Assembly (NCBI RefSeq): GCF_001457815.1
Contig: NZ_LN898221.1
Coordinates: 1,011,053 to 1,075,052 of the forward strand
DNA from: Vitreoscilla massiliensis
Lineage (GTDB): Bacteria > Pseudomonadota > Gammaproteobacteria > Burkholderiales > Neisseriaceae
Reading direction: 5' to 3'
Length of the DNA stretch: 64,000 nt
A program made the position numbers and the translations under genes. The notes under the pieces were generated by a model. The model was not told the DNA's origin, searched no databases, and saw only the letters and a program-made list of their open reading frames with translations. Positions 50,101 through 59,073 of the stretch are shown in pieces (position 1 is the stretch's first letter; each line of letters starts with the position of its first letter).

Positions 50101-50373
50101 ATGAAATTACCACTGTTGCTGTGTGTGTGTTTCAGCTTGATGAGTTTGCCAGCTTGGGCTGAGAAACCAGCGAAACCCTACCCACAGTCAACTGAGCGCC
50201 CCTATCCCGACCACGAGCGCATGCACAAGAAAAAAGACCGCCCCGATGGCATGACGGGTCCACGCGCTGACGAACCGCGGGTATACCGCAGCAAGAAATT
50301 GCGCATCCATAAAAACGGCCAAGGCCGTTACGGCATGCCCAACCAGCCACAATGGCCAAGAAGCGATGATTGA
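50101..50373 (+). CDS. Small secreted basic protein
   Basis: A 90-residue precursor with signal peptide MKLPLLLCVCFSLMSLPAWA (cleavage after AWA). The mature 70 residues are very rich in Lys, Arg, Pro and Asp (KPYPQSTERPYPDHERMHKK, and VYRSKKLRIHKNGQGRYGMP), without Cys, and look disordered. A GGAG ribosome-binding site precedes it. No family is recognised. Its own leader structure and the repeats upstream suggest control by the neighbouring two-component system. Confidence 0.75.
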   Translation: MKLPLLLCVCFSLMSLPAWAEKPAKPYPQSTERPYPDHERMHKKKDRPDGMTGPRADEPRVYRSKKLRIHKNGQGRYGMPNQPQWPRSDD

Positions 50374-50380
50374 CAACCCT

Positions 50381-50410
50381 AAGCGGCCTGTAAAGATTTA
50401 CAGGCCGCTT
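50381..50410. terminator. Inverted DUS pair, bidirectional terminator
   Basis: Fourteen-base stem AAGCGGCCTGTAAA/TTTACAGGCCGCTT with a GA loop, between the small secreted protein and the convergent LysR gene. Confidence 0.8.
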
Positions 50411-50471
50411 ATCGATATGTGGCACAGGTTTAAATCCATCATCCACACTCACGATGTACTCCATTCCCAAG

Positions 50472-51335
50472 TTATCTGGGCAAATCAACAACCCGTTCAC
50501 GTATCAATTGTTTCAAAGTGGCAATAGCCGCACCGTCGTGCTGCCCCATGCCGTAAAACTGCAAACTAACCATAGGCAAAGGCTGTGGTGAGGGCAGAAA
50601 TTTCAAATGTGCAGGCACACCCACCGCAGTGCGCACCGTCACCCCCAATCCTGCGCCCACCGCTTCCCAAATGCCATTGAGACTGATACTGCTACAATTG
50701 ATGTGCCATGCTTGTTGCTCACGATTGAGCATGTCCAAACCGATTTTTTGCATGTGACAAGGCTCGTCAAACACCACCATATCAACCTTAGCATCGGGTT
50801 TTAACACCGATGTTTGCACCGCGCTGCCTATCCAACGCAGCGGAAACTCGCCCAAGGTTTCAGCATGAAACGCGCTGGGATTCAAAGCCCAAATCACCGC
50901 AAAATCCAATTCACCTTTTTCAACCGCACTAATCAACTCGGCATTGCGCTGCAAACGAACATTCACCTGCACATTCGGCAACGCGCGTTGGTATTTCCCC
51001 AACACCGAGCTCAAAAAGCCACTGCCAAAATCCTCTTGTATCCCGATGCGCACCACTTGTTGCGATTGTTGCTGTTGCAAAGCCAACACCGCTTCATCGT
51101 TCAAATCCAACAGCCTCTGCGCATAGGAAAACAACAGCTCGCCTTGCGGATTCAGGCTCAAACAGCGACCTGATTTTTCAAACAAGGTTTGACCCAGTTG
51201 CTGTTCCAATTTTTTAATTTGCGAGCTGATTGCCGAATTGGAGCGACCCAGCTTGGCGGCAGCTTGGTTGAATGTGCCCAACTTCACCCCCACCACAAAA
51301 GTGCGCAATGCCACCAAATCCAAAAGCGTTTGCAT
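50472..51335 (-). CDS. LysR-family transcriptional regulator
   Basis: A 287-residue LysR protein. The N-terminal helix-turn-helix is LRTFVVGVKLGTFNQAAAKL followed by GRSNSAISSQIKKLEQQLGQ and TLFEKSGRCLSLNPQGELL. The effector domain includes VRIGIQEDFGSGFLSSVLG and GAGLGVTVRTAVGVP. It is divergent from a TauE/SafE exporter gene across a 108-base region with dyads, which suggests that it controls that exporter, probably in response to an organic or sulfur-containing anion. The effector cannot be read from the sequence. Confidence 0.9.
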   Translation of the reverse strand: MQTLLDLVALRTFVVGVKLGTFNQAAAKLGRSNSAISSQIKKLEQQLGQTLFEKSGRCLSLNPQGELLFSYAQRLLDLNDEAVLALQQQQSQQVVRIGIQEDFGSGFLSSVLGKYQRALPNVQVNVRLQRNAELISAVEKGELDFAVIWALNPSAFHAETLGEFPLRWIGSAVQTSVLKPDAKVDMVVFDEPCHMQKIGLDMLNREQQAWHINCSSISLNGIWEAVGAGLGVTVRTAVGVPAHLKFLPSPQPLPMVSLQFYGMGQHDGAAIATLKQLIRERVVDLPR

Positions 51336-51370
51336 GTACCATCATCCTAAAATATCGAAACATTCATCAA

Positions 51371-51403
51371 TTATTTTCTGATTTTCAGAATAATTATCCT
51401 GAA
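51371..51403. promoter_or_regulatory. Candidate LysR operator between the divergent genes
   Basis: TTCAG-N10-CTGAA (51384-51403) contains the T-N11-A pattern of LysR sites and overlaps a second dyad, TTATT-TCTGA with TCAGA-TAAT (51371-51393). It lies 36 bases before the LysR start and 41 bases before the TauE start. Confidence 0.5.
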
Positions 51404-51443
51404 CTACAGTAGCACTTGTGTCAATGCCTATCCCTTTGCGCTT

Positions 51444-52187
51444 ATGTACCCACTAGCAGCCTCTACCCTGTTCATCATCGCCAGTTCGGTATTGCTGGCT
51501 TACACCCTTTTTGGCATCTCTGGTTTTGGTACGGCCTTAATCGCGGCGCCCTTGCTCAGCCTGTATCTGCCGCTTCCCAAAATTGTGCCGTTACTGGCCT
51601 TATTGGATGTGTTGGCCGCCTGCAATAACGTTTATCACGACCGAAAATTTGCGCAGCGTTCAGCCTTAAAAACCTTGTTGCCCACCTTGCTATTAGGTGC
51701 ATGCATCGGTGCCACATTGCTCCTACAGGCCCAGCTGCACACCCTGATGTTGGGTATGGGCGTGTTGCTGGTGGTGTATGCCATTTATGGTTGGTGTAAG
51801 CGCCCGCCTTCGGCTCGCATGGCACAGGCATTGGCCCTGCCGCTTGGATTGACGGGTGGCGTATTGGGGGCGGTATTTGGCAGTGGTGGCTTTTTATACG
51901 CCATTTACCTCAGTGCCACTGTCCCCGACAAGCAAGCCATACGCGCCACACTGTCCACCCTCATCGCTTGTAGTACCTTGTTTCGGGTAGTGCTGTACAT
52001 GACCATGGGCACTTATGCCGATACTCAATTACTGCTTTTATGCTTGTGTTTATTGCCCTGCATGCTGCTGGGAACTTACTTAGGCCGCCGACTCAGCCAC
52101 ACATTGCCACCCGCCCAGTTTCAGCAAACCATACACGGGCTGTTATTGCTGACCGGCATCCACATCCTGTATCGCTATTGGAATTGA
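51444..52187 (+). CDS. TauE/SafE-family anion exporter
   Basis: A 247-residue inner-membrane protein with about eight helices and the two-repeat layout of the family. First repeat: LAYTLFGISGFGTALIAAPL, with the G-x-S-G-F-G-x-x-L motif; second repeat: LTGGVLGAVFGSGGFLYAIY. Family members export sulfite, taurine-derived sulfoacetate and related organosulfur anions. It starts at a GTG-less ATG within the TTGCGCTT region with no strong ribosome-binding site. The neighbouring LysR gene is the likely regulator. Confidence 0.88.
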   Translation: MYPLAASTLFIIASSVLLAYTLFGISGFGTALIAAPLLSLYLPLPKIVPLLALLDVLAACNNVYHDRKFAQRSALKTLLPTLLLGACIGATLLLQAQLHTLMLGMGVLLVVYAIYGWCKRPPSARMAQALALPLGLTGGVLGAVFGSGGFLYAIYLSATVPDKQAIRATLSTLIACSTLFRVVLYMTMGTYADTQLLLLCLCLLPCMLLGTYLGRRLSHTLPPAQFQQTIHGLLLLTGIHILYRYWN

Positions 52188-52191
52188 AACC

Positions 52192-53217
52192 ATGCTGCCA
52201 CCACCAAGCCACGTTGTGCTGAATCCCCAGCAACAAAGCGTTGCCGACGCCCTCGCCGCCTTAATCAAGCAGCCGCAAGCACAGTATTTTTACCTGTGGG
52301 GGCAAGCAGGCCGAGGAAAAACCATGTTGATGGACGCCTTATTACAACACTATCCTCACCCAGCCAAACGCTGGCACTTGCACCAATTGATGCGCGAAAT
52401 ACAGCAATTTTCGTTTGTGCACCGCCAACAAGACGCCATTGTGATGTTTGCCCAACAGCTGGCCAGCCAATACCGCTTATTGTGCCTAGACGAAATGCAC
52501 TTACACGATGTGGCGGACACCCACATATTAGAACGCTTACTCAGCGCATTATTAAGCCGCAAAACAGCCATCATCTTGACCTCTAATTACCCACCCGCAG
52601 CGCTGTTAAACATACCGGGAAGACAAATGCACGCGACAAAACTCATCGCCTTGATAGAACGGCATTTTCACATCGAGCATTTACAGGGCGACATCGACTA
52701 CCGCCAACTGTCTGCCTTCTCATCCTTAGCATCGCAGTTTGTGATGGGAAAAGATGCAGAGGTACAAACCCAACTGCAGCACCGACTGGCGCAACTGGGC
52801 ATACCGCTTGACCAGCACGCTATTACCGCACCCATACACATCAATGGCCGCTGGATACCCGTGCTCTCGCAGCAAGACAGCCATATTTGGTTTGATTATG
52901 AGCACATCTGTTTAAGCCCCCGCTCCTACAGCGATTATTTGGACATCGCCACTGCCTGGCCCTTAATCATCATCAGTGGTCTGAGTGCTGAGAACCTCCA
53001 TGATGCCAATGGCTTGCGCCGCTTTATTTGGTTGATAGACGTTTTATACGATGCCAAACGCCCGCTATTGCTGGGCACAGATGCGCCCATTTTGGAGCTG
53101 TTAACTCCGCATGCGCAGGATTTGGATACCAAACGCTTGTACAGCCGCTTATGTGAAATGCAATTTTGGCCTTTGGACAGCCCGTGTGATATGGCGCATC
53201 AGCTTAAGATTGAATGA
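52192..53217 (+). CDS. zapE: Cell division protein ZapE (AFG1-like ATPase)
   Basis: A 341-residue P-loop ATPase. Walker A is YLWGQAGRGKTMLMDAL (GQAGRGKT), Walker B is LLCLDEMHLHDVADTHILERL, and ILTSNYPPAALL is the sensor-1 region. FSFVHRQQDAIVMFAQQL and the R-finger region VMGKDAE fit the family, though several usual residues (F in CFDEF, the D-A-M motif) are changed to CLDEM and D-T-H. ZapE acts at the Z-ring during constriction in enterobacteria. The gene follows the TauE gene after 4 bases. Its 3' end has been duplicated downstream. Confidence 0.85.
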   Translation: MLPPPSHVVLNPQQQSVADALAALIKQPQAQYFYLWGQAGRGKTMLMDALLQHYPHPAKRWHLHQLMREIQQFSFVHRQQDAIVMFAQQLASQYRLLCLDEMHLHDVADTHILERLLSALLSRKTAIILTSNYPPAALLNIPGRQMHATKLIALIERHFHIEHLQGDIDYRQLSAFSSLASQFVMGKDAEVQTQLQHRLAQLGIPLDQHAITAPIHINGRWIPVLSQQDSHIWFDYEHICLSPRSYSDYLDIATAWPLIIISGLSAENLHDANGLRRFIWLIDVLYDAKRPLLLGTDAPILELLTPHAQDLDTKRLYSRLCEMQFWPLDSPCDMAHQLKIE

Positions 53218-53253
53218 TTTCAATATAAGGTCTACATCGAATTTCAGCATGAA

Positions 53254-53285
53254 AAAGCGGCCTGTAAGCACTTACAGGCCGCTTT
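53254..53285. terminator. Inverted DUS pair after zapE
   Basis: Fifteen-base stem AAAGCGGCCTGTAAG/CTTACAGGCCGCTTT with loop CA, 36 bases after the zapE stop. Confidence 0.8.
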
Positions 53286-53301
53286 AAAATCCTATTGGCT
53301 T

Positions 53302-53520
53302 ATATTGCTGGGCACAGCAGCCTCTATTGGTACTGTTAACACCGCATGCGCAGGATTTAGATACCAAACGCTTGTACAGCCGCTTATGTGAAATGCAATT
53401 TTGGCCTTTGGACAGCCCGTGTCATATGACGCATCAGCTTAAGATTGAATGACTTCAATATAGGGTCTACATCAAATTTCAGCATGAAAAAGCGGCCTGT
53501 AAAGGCTTACAGGCCGCTTT
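53302..53520 (+). pseudogene. Tandem duplicate of the zapE 3' end, non-functional
   Basis: About 220 bases repeat the end of zapE and its terminator at an offset of 235-237. TATTGCTGGGCACAG, CCGCATGCGCAGGATTT, ACCAAACGCTTGTACAGCCG and CAGCTTAAGATTGAATGA all recur, as does the DUS hairpin. The segment after CTGGGCACAG is shortened and rearranged, so the copy cannot encode the protein. It is the remains of a local duplication. Confidence 0.85.
53489..53520 (-). terminator. Inverted DUS pair, terminator of pta
   Basis: Stem AAAGCGGCCTGTAA/TTACAGGCCGCTTT with loop AGGC. On the minus strand it lies 25 bases after the pta stop codon. Confidence 0.75.
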
Positions 53521-53544
53521 AAAAACCCTATGGTCTTAATCAGA

Positions 53545-55641
53545 CTATTGCGTTGCTTGTATCGCGGTTAAGGCGATGGTGTAAACAATGTCATCGACCA
53601 ACGCGCCACGGGACAAGTCGTTGACTGGCTTGTTCAAGCCTTGCAACATCGGGCCCACGCTCAAGACATTGGCGCTGCGTTGCACCGCTTTGTAAGTGGT
53701 GTTGCCGGTGTTCAAATCGGGGAACACAAACACCGTCGCTTGGCCGGCAACAGGGCTGTCCGGCGCTTTTTGACGGCCAACGCTGAGCACGCTGGCGGCA
53801 TCGTATTGCAACGGGCCGTCGATGAGCAAATCAGGGCGCTTTTGTTTGGCCAAGTCAGTGGCTTCTTTAACTTTCTCCACTTCCGCGCCCGCACCTGAGG
53901 TGCCGGTGGAATATGAAATCATCGCGACTTTGGGTTCCACCCCAAACGCCTTGGCAGAATCAGCCGATTGTATCGCAATGTCGGCCAGTTCTGCCGCCGA
54001 AGGTTCTGGATTGACGGCGCAATCGCCATACACCAGCACTTGGTCTGGCATCAGCATAAAGAACACGCTCGACACCAAACTGGCTTCAGGCTTGGTTTTG
54101 ATCAATTGCAAGGCTGGACGAATGGTATTGGCGGTGGTGTGGATGGCGCCCGAAACCAAACCATCGACATCGTTTTGCGCCAACATCATCGTGCCCAACA
54201 CCACCGTGTCTTCCAATTGGCGCAGTGCCAATTCCGGCGTCAAACCTTTGTGTTTGCGCAGCGCCACCATAGGCTCCACGTATTGCTGGCGCAGCAAATC
54301 CGGATCGAGAATTTCCAAATCCACAGGCAATGTCACATTCAATTTCTCGGCCACTTCTTGCACTTCAGCCGGCTTGGCCAATAACACACAGCGCGCAATG
54401 CCTTTTTGTTGGCAAATAATGGCGGCCTGTACCGTGCGCGGCTCCGAACCTTCAGGCAAGACGATGCGTTTGTTAGCAGCACGCGCCAATTGCATCATGC
54501 GGTAACGGAATGCAGGCGGCGACAAGCGCACGTCTTTGGATTGACCAAGATTTTGCAATAAGGCATTGATTTGCAAATTCTCCGCCACATAATCAACCAT
54601 GCTGTCCATACGGCTCAAATCGTCGGCAGGCACGCCGCTGGGCATGTGCGACAAGATATTGGCCGTATTGAAGGTATCGTGTTCGGTCAACAATACCGGT
54701 AACTCGCTTTTCAAAGCCGGCGCAATCAAGGCTTGTAAATTCTGCGATGGGATTTCATTGCAGGTCAAAATCACCCCAGCCAGCGGCGTGCCACTGATGA
54801 CGCGCAAAGCGGTGGCCATCATCACATCTTCGCGATCGCCCGAGGCGATGATGACGGCACCGGCTTTAAAACGGTCAACCATGTGCGTGGCCGAACGCCC
54901 TGCCACCACTAATTCTTTCACGCGTGAACTGTCCAAAAATTCAGCGCCGTGCAACACCCGCGCATTCAAATAACGCGCCATGTCTTTCATGCGGAACATC
55001 GATTTTTCCGCCGCGTATTTCACCGCGCCCAAACAAGCCAATGGTGCACGATTCGAGGCAATGCGGCGCGACACTTCTTCCACAAATGGCACAAACTCTT
55101 GTTCGGCCACATTGATGGAATTCAACACAAAACCGGCAATGCGCACATGATCGTCGTCGTAATCATGTACATACAACGCCACTTGCTCAGCCACTTGTTC
55201 GGCCGTGGCATTGTAAGCGCTGACCACCAAGATGATTTCGGCCTGTAAAGCCCGCGCCAAAGCCAAGTTTTTATCGGCCAAGAACGGTCGGTCGCTGTCA
55301 GGCGATACACCTTCTATCACCACCACATCATGGGCTTGCTGCAAACGCAATTCGCTCAGGCGCTGCACCACCAGCTCGATCATGTCATCGTCTTTGCCTT
55401 GCGAAATCAGCATTTCCACTTCGCTCAAGGCCAATGGTGCCACCGTGGGCAGGTGGAACAACTCTTGCGCAAAATGCACCGCTGGATCAATTTGCTGTTC
55501 CAATTGGGTGACGTAGCTTTGTTCTATTGGCTTGAAAAACAGAGGTTTGTTATTGCTTTGTTCAAATGCACGCAAGATACCCAAACTGACACTGGTGAGA
55601 CCTGCACGGTTGCTGGTTGGTACAATGATGAATGCTGACAT
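53545..55641 (-). CDS. pta: Phosphate acetyltransferase, long form
   Basis: A 698-residue two-part enzyme interconverting acetyl-CoA and acetyl phosphate. The N-terminal P-loop-like domain starts MSAFIIVPTSNRAGLTSVSL and ends before a DRTGG-like middle domain (AGVILTCNEIPSQ, then VLLTEHDTFNTANIL). The C-terminal catalytic domain has KRIVLPEGSEPRTVQAA, GLVSGAIHTTANTIRPALQ, VYGDCAVNPEPSAAELADIA and SYSTGTSGAG. I chose the start at 55641; the frame open to 55701 runs through the terminator of the gene upstream. ackA is not adjacent, which is unusual but not rare. Confidence 0.95.
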   Translation of the reverse strand: MSAFIIVPTSNRAGLTSVSLGILRAFEQSNNKPLFFKPIEQSYVTQLEQQIDPAVHFAQELFHLPTVAPLALSEVEMLISQGKDDDMIELVVQRLSELRLQQAHDVVVIEGVSPDSDRPFLADKNLALARALQAEIILVVSAYNATAEQVAEQVALYVHDYDDDHVRIAGFVLNSINVAEQEFVPFVEEVSRRIASNRAPLACLGAVKYAAEKSMFRMKDMARYLNARVLHGAEFLDSSRVKELVVAGRSATHMVDRFKAGAVIIASGDREDVMMATALRVISGTPLAGVILTCNEIPSQNLQALIAPALKSELPVLLTEHDTFNTANILSHMPSGVPADDLSRMDSMVDYVAENLQINALLQNLGQSKDVRLSPPAFRYRMMQLARAANKRIVLPEGSEPRTVQAAIICQQKGIARCVLLAKPAEVQEVAEKLNVTLPVDLEILDPDLLRQQYVEPMVALRKHKGLTPELALRQLEDTVVLGTMMLAQNDVDGLVSGAIHTTANTIRPALQLIKTKPEASLVSSVFFMLMPDQVLVYGDCAVNPEPSAAELADIAIQSADSAKAFGVEPKVAMISYSTGTSGAGAEVEKVKEATDLAKQKRPDLLIDGPLQYDAASVLSVGRQKAPDSPVAGQATVFVFPDLNTGNTTYKAVQRSANVLSVGPMLQGLNKPVNDLSRGALVDDIVYTIALTAIQATQ

Positions 55642-55664
55642 AAAGTTTCCGGTTGTTAACAAAC

Positions 55665-55695
55665 AAAAAAGGCTTTCAGTCGCCTGAAAGCCTTT
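55665..55695 (-). terminator. Rho-independent terminator of the HerA-like gene
   Basis: Twelve-base stem AAAGGCTTTCAG/CTGAAAGCCTTT with loop TCGC; on the minus strand it is followed by a run of T. Confidence 0.85.
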
Positions 55696-55707
55696 CACCA
55701 TACCTGA

Positions 55708-57243
55708 TTACTTGCCTTTTATCACCCCTAAAATGGTGCGGGTGATGCTGTCGCTGATGGTTTTGGTGAGTTTGTTGGAGATGGTATGCCCCACTTGGGC
55801 ACCGATTTTATTGCTGATATTGGCATTGTTTTTACGTCTGCCACCAAAAAGTCCGGTTAACAAACCATCCAATAAGCCGGGGTCTTCTTCCTCGGCTGCG
55901 GCGGCTTTGCTTGGAGTCGGCTCGGCGGGTGCCGAGGCTGCGGCTTCTGCGGCAGTCGCTTGCTGCTGTTCATATTCCATGATGGCTTCGTAAGCCGAAT
56001 ACGCATCTACAGCATCTTTGTAAGTGGCATACAAATCATCATGGTGTATTTTATCGTTTAACACATCGGCCTGTAACGGCGTTAACAAGCTGCTCGGTGG
56101 CAATACCCATGCCCGCTCTACTGGGGTCGGCATGCCTTTTTCATCTAAGAAAGACACCAAGGCTTCGCCTGTGGCCAATTCGGCGATGGTGGTGACCACA
56201 TCGACACCGGGATTGCTGCGAAAGGTTTCGGCGGCGGCTTTGACCGCTTTTTGATCGCGAGGGGTGAACGCACGCAACGCATGTTGCACCCGATTGCCCA
56301 ATTGACCCAATACCGTATCTGGCAAATCCAATGGATTTTGGGTAACAAAATACACGCCCACGCCTTTAGAGCGAATTAAGCGCACCACTTGCTCGATTTG
56401 TTGCAATAAGGCCGGCTCTGCGCTGTCAAACAGTAAGTGTGCTTCATCGAAAAACATCACAAATTTGGGCTGTGGCAAATCCCCGACTTCGGGCAATTGT
56501 TCAAACAACTCTGCCAATAACCACAATAAGAAAGCGCTGAAGATGCGCGGCGAACGCATCAAACGCTCGCCTTGCATGATGTTGATGACGCCTTGGCTGC
56601 CTTCGGTTTGCATCCAATCGTCTAAATTCAGTTCTGGCTCGCCGAAAAACACATCGGCACCATCTTGTTCCAACTGCAATAATTGCCGCTGTATCGCACC
56701 GATACTGGCCGCAGAAATATTGCCATACGTCCCACGAAATTCTTTGGCATGGTCTGACACATATTTGAGCATGCCGCGCAAATCTTTCAGGTCGAGCAAA
56801 TGCCAACCCTTGTCATCTGCGACTTTGAATACCAAAGTCATCACACCGGCTTGGGTATCGTTCAAGCCCATCAAATGCGACAACAATAACGGACCCATTT
56901 GCGAAATGGTCACGCGCAAAGCAATGCCTTTTTCCGCAAACACATCCCAAAAACGCACCGGAAAACGGTGTAAATACTCGGGGCTTAAGCCAAATTCGTC
57001 CATGCGTTTGGCAACCATGCCTGCATGTTCACCGGCTTCGGCGATACCCGATAAATCGCCTTTAACATCCAATAAAAAAACCGGAATGCCAGCATCGCTG
57101 AAGCATTCCGCCATTTTTCGTAAAGTTACCGTTTTCCCAGTGCCCGTGGCCCCTGCAATCAATCCATGTCTGTTCGCCATTTTAGCGACGATGTTCAATT
57201 CATGTGCAGCAGCAGTGCGGGCAATGGTAAACGGTAGACTCAT
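55708..57243 (-). CDS. HerA/YjgR-like P-loop ATPase (DUF853)
   Basis: A 511-residue protein with Walker A GLIAGATGTGKTVTLRKMAE near residue 28, VFLLDVKGDLSGIAEAGEHA after it, Walker B FVMFFDEAHLLFDSAEPALL and arginine region RLIRSKGVGVYFVTQNPLDL. This is the DUF853 (YjgR) pattern, related to HerA and FtsK translocases. The C-terminal region has an Ala/Glu-rich linker, then GLLDGLLTGLFGGRRKN and hydrophobic turns. Function in the cell is not known. The TetR gene starts immediately upstream, with a gap of one base, so the two are one operon. Confidence 0.9.
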   Translation of the reverse strand: MSLPFTIARTAAAHELNIVAKMANRHGLIAGATGTGKTVTLRKMAECFSDAGIPVFLLDVKGDLSGIAEAGEHAGMVAKRMDEFGLSPEYLHRFPVRFWDVFAEKGIALRVTISQMGPLLLSHLMGLNDTQAGVMTLVFKVADDKGWHLLDLKDLRGMLKYVSDHAKEFRGTYGNISAASIGAIQRQLLQLEQDGADVFFGEPELNLDDWMQTEGSQGVINIMQGERLMRSPRIFSAFLLWLLAELFEQLPEVGDLPQPKFVMFFDEAHLLFDSAEPALLQQIEQVVRLIRSKGVGVYFVTQNPLDLPDTVLGQLGNRVQHALRAFTPRDQKAVKAAAETFRSNPGVDVVTTIAELATGEALVSFLDEKGMPTPVERAWVLPPSSLLTPLQADVLNDKIHHDDLYATYKDAVDAYSAYEAIMEYEQQQATAAEAAASAPAEPTPSKAAAAEEEDPGLLDGLLTGLFGGRRKNNANISNKIGAQVGHTISNKLTKTISDSITRTILGVIKGK

Positions 57244-57244
57244 A

Positions 57245-57901
57245 TTAGTTAGCTTCCAAGCGATGTTGTAACACAGTTAAACCATCGTTGTATTGGGCCA
57301 TGAATTCATCGCGCACATAAGGACGCAACAAATTGAACACTTGCAACAAGCCACGTACTTTGGATTTTTCATCCAATTGATGGTTGTTCAACGAACCATC
57401 AAATACAAACCAGTAGCGGCAAATCAACCAGATGTTCAAGGCCAAGGCATCGATGTCCAGAACTTCACCTTTCAATGCACCGCCATCAATCAAGCGTTGC
57501 AAATGAGTATGTACCATAGGTGATACTTGTTTCCAAGTGAAGTTTTGGTATTCACCAGATAACTCGCTGTTACGCATCAACAAAGTGTTTACATCAGCAA
57601 ACAAGAAACGGTAACGCCACATCACATCGAATACTTCTAAGAAGTAATCAATCATACCGTTCATGTCTTTTGGGGTTTCGCTGCGATTCAAAATCTCAGA
57701 CAATTCTGAGCGATAGCGTTTGAACAATTGCAAGATGATTTCATCTTTATTACGGAAATGGTAATACAGATTACCTGGGCTGATGCTTAAATGAGCAGCA
57801 ATGTGATTGGTGCTGATTTTGCGTTCGCCCTCAGTATTAAAGAGCTCCAAACTTGCATCCACAATACGATCGTAAGTGTTGCGTTTTCCTTGCTTAGCCA
57901 T
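57245..57901 (-). CDS. TetR-family transcriptional regulator
   Basis: A 218-residue regulator starting MAKQGKRNTYDRIVDASLEL. The helix-turn-helix is KISTNHIAAHLSISPGNLYY followed by HFRNKDEIILQLF. The C-terminal domain is rich in aromatic residues (VFDVMWRYRFLFADVNTLL, IWLICRYWFVFDGSLNN), suggesting a hydrophobic ligand, perhaps a fatty acyl compound. I chose 57901 as start; the frame open to 57940 lacks a ribosome-binding site. It is co-transcribed with the HerA-like gene. Confidence 0.88.
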   Translation of the reverse strand: MAKQGKRNTYDRIVDASLELFNTEGERKISTNHIAAHLSISPGNLYYHFRNKDEIILQLFKRYRSELSEILNRSETPKDMNGMIDYFLEVFDVMWRYRFLFADVNTLLMRNSELSGEYQNFTWKQVSPMVHTHLQRLIDGGALKGEVLDIDALALNIWLICRYWFVFDGSLNNHQLDEKSKVRGLLQVFNLLRPYVRDEFMAQYNDGLTVLQHRLEAN

Positions 57902-58053
57902 GTGTAAAACCTTTTTAGTGTGTGTGTGTAGTAAAAACAACTGCTAAAACGAAACTCGCATCATATGACATATGCACATGAGCAAGTTTGACCAAACTCA
58001 ATTCTGAGCTTGCTCTTTGGTCCCAACGCCATCCACTCAAAGCAACAGCTTTG

Positions 58054-59073
58054 TTACCAAAAATTGGGTTCTGGGTGCAATTCAATCCCAAACATCTCGA
58101 AAATAGTATTTTGGATGTATTGTGACAATTCCAAAACGTCGGTGTGTGTGGCACCGCCTAAATTCACCAAAACCAATGCTTGTTTTAAATGCACGCCTGC
58201 CTTGCCTATTTGATGCCCCTTCAATCCTGCTTGATCAATGAGCCATCCTGCTGCAATTTTTACCCTACCGTCCTCTTGTGCGTATTGAGGCATGTTAGGA
58301 AAACGCTGCTTTAAATCCGCAGCCACGTCTGCAGCGACGATGGGATTGTGAAAAAAGCTACCAACATTGCCCGTAATGTGTGGATCGGGCAATTTTTGCT
58401 GGCGTATGTGACAAACCGCATCGCTGACCACTTGGGCCGTCAGGGTTTGTCCACTTGCCATGCGATTGGACACTTCTTCCAAATCCCCATATTTAATATT
58501 TGGAATAAACCGTTTACTCAGCTCGAATATTACCGCCCAAATGACATAACGTCCATTTTCTGCGTGCTTAAAAAAACTGTCACGATAAGCGAACTGACAC
58601 TCTACTTTAGAAAAAGTTTGCCATTTTTTAGAGTAAGAGTCAAAACAAATTACAGAATGAATTCGATCTTTTACTTCAACTCCGTAAGCACCAATATTTT
58701 GAACAGGAGCTGCACCCACCTGTCCCGGAATCAGACTCAAATTCTCTAAGCCATTGTATCCTAAAGACAAAGTCTTCAAAACAAACTCGTGCCACACCTC
58801 ACCTGCTTGAGCTTTTACTAGTACAGTGTCATTATTCTCTGCAATCAGCTCTATTCCTTTGTTACACAATTGTATTACAAAAGAATTTAATTTAGGCTCT
58901 AGAATAATATTAGAGCCACCACCCAACCAAGCAACAGACTGTTGCAAAAATAATGCACTTTGCACTAATTCTTCGAGTTCAGCTGCAGTTTCGATGCGGC
59001 AATAATGCTGCGCCGTGCTTTTCAGGCCAAAAGTATTTAAAGCGTCTAAAGCGTAATCCGATTCTATTTTCAT
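58054..59073 (-). CDS. murB: UDP-N-acetylenolpyruvoylglucosamine reductase
   Basis: A 339-residue flavoenzyme that reduces enolpyruvyl-UDP-GlcNAc to UDP-MurNAc, an early step of peptidoglycan synthesis. The FAD domain shows SVAWLGGGSNIILEPKLNSF and LSLIPGQVGAAPVQNIGAYG, and further YRDSFFKHAENGRYVIWAVI with the catalytic-site Ser/Tyr region; the C-terminal part contains GNVGSFFHNPIVA and AAGWLIDQAGLKGHQIGKAG. I chose the start at 59073 (MKIESDYALDAL), which overlaps the MATE stop by four bases (ATGA). Confidence 0.94.
   Translation of the reverse strand: MKIESDYALDALNTFGLKSTAQHYCRIETAAELEELVQSALFLQQSVAWLGGGSNIILEPKLNSFVIQLCNKGIELIAENNDTVLVKAQAGEVWHEFVLKTLSLGYNGLENLSLIPGQVGAAPVQNIGAYGVEVKDRIHSVICFDSYSKKWQTFSKVECQFAYRDSFFKHAENGRYVIWAVIFELSKRFIPNIKYGDLEEVSNRMASGQTLTAQVVSDAVCHIRQQKLPDPHITGNVGSFFHNPIVAADVAADLKQRFPNMPQYAQEDGRVKIAAGWLIDQAGLKGHQIGKAGVHLKQALVLVNLGGATHTDVLELSQYIQNTIFEMFGIELHPEPNFW

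Noticed and set aside
53254..53520. Inverted repeats as ends of an insertion sequence or attachment site
   Set aside because: The arms are DUS words found throughout the window; there is no transposase or integrase gene and no target duplication.
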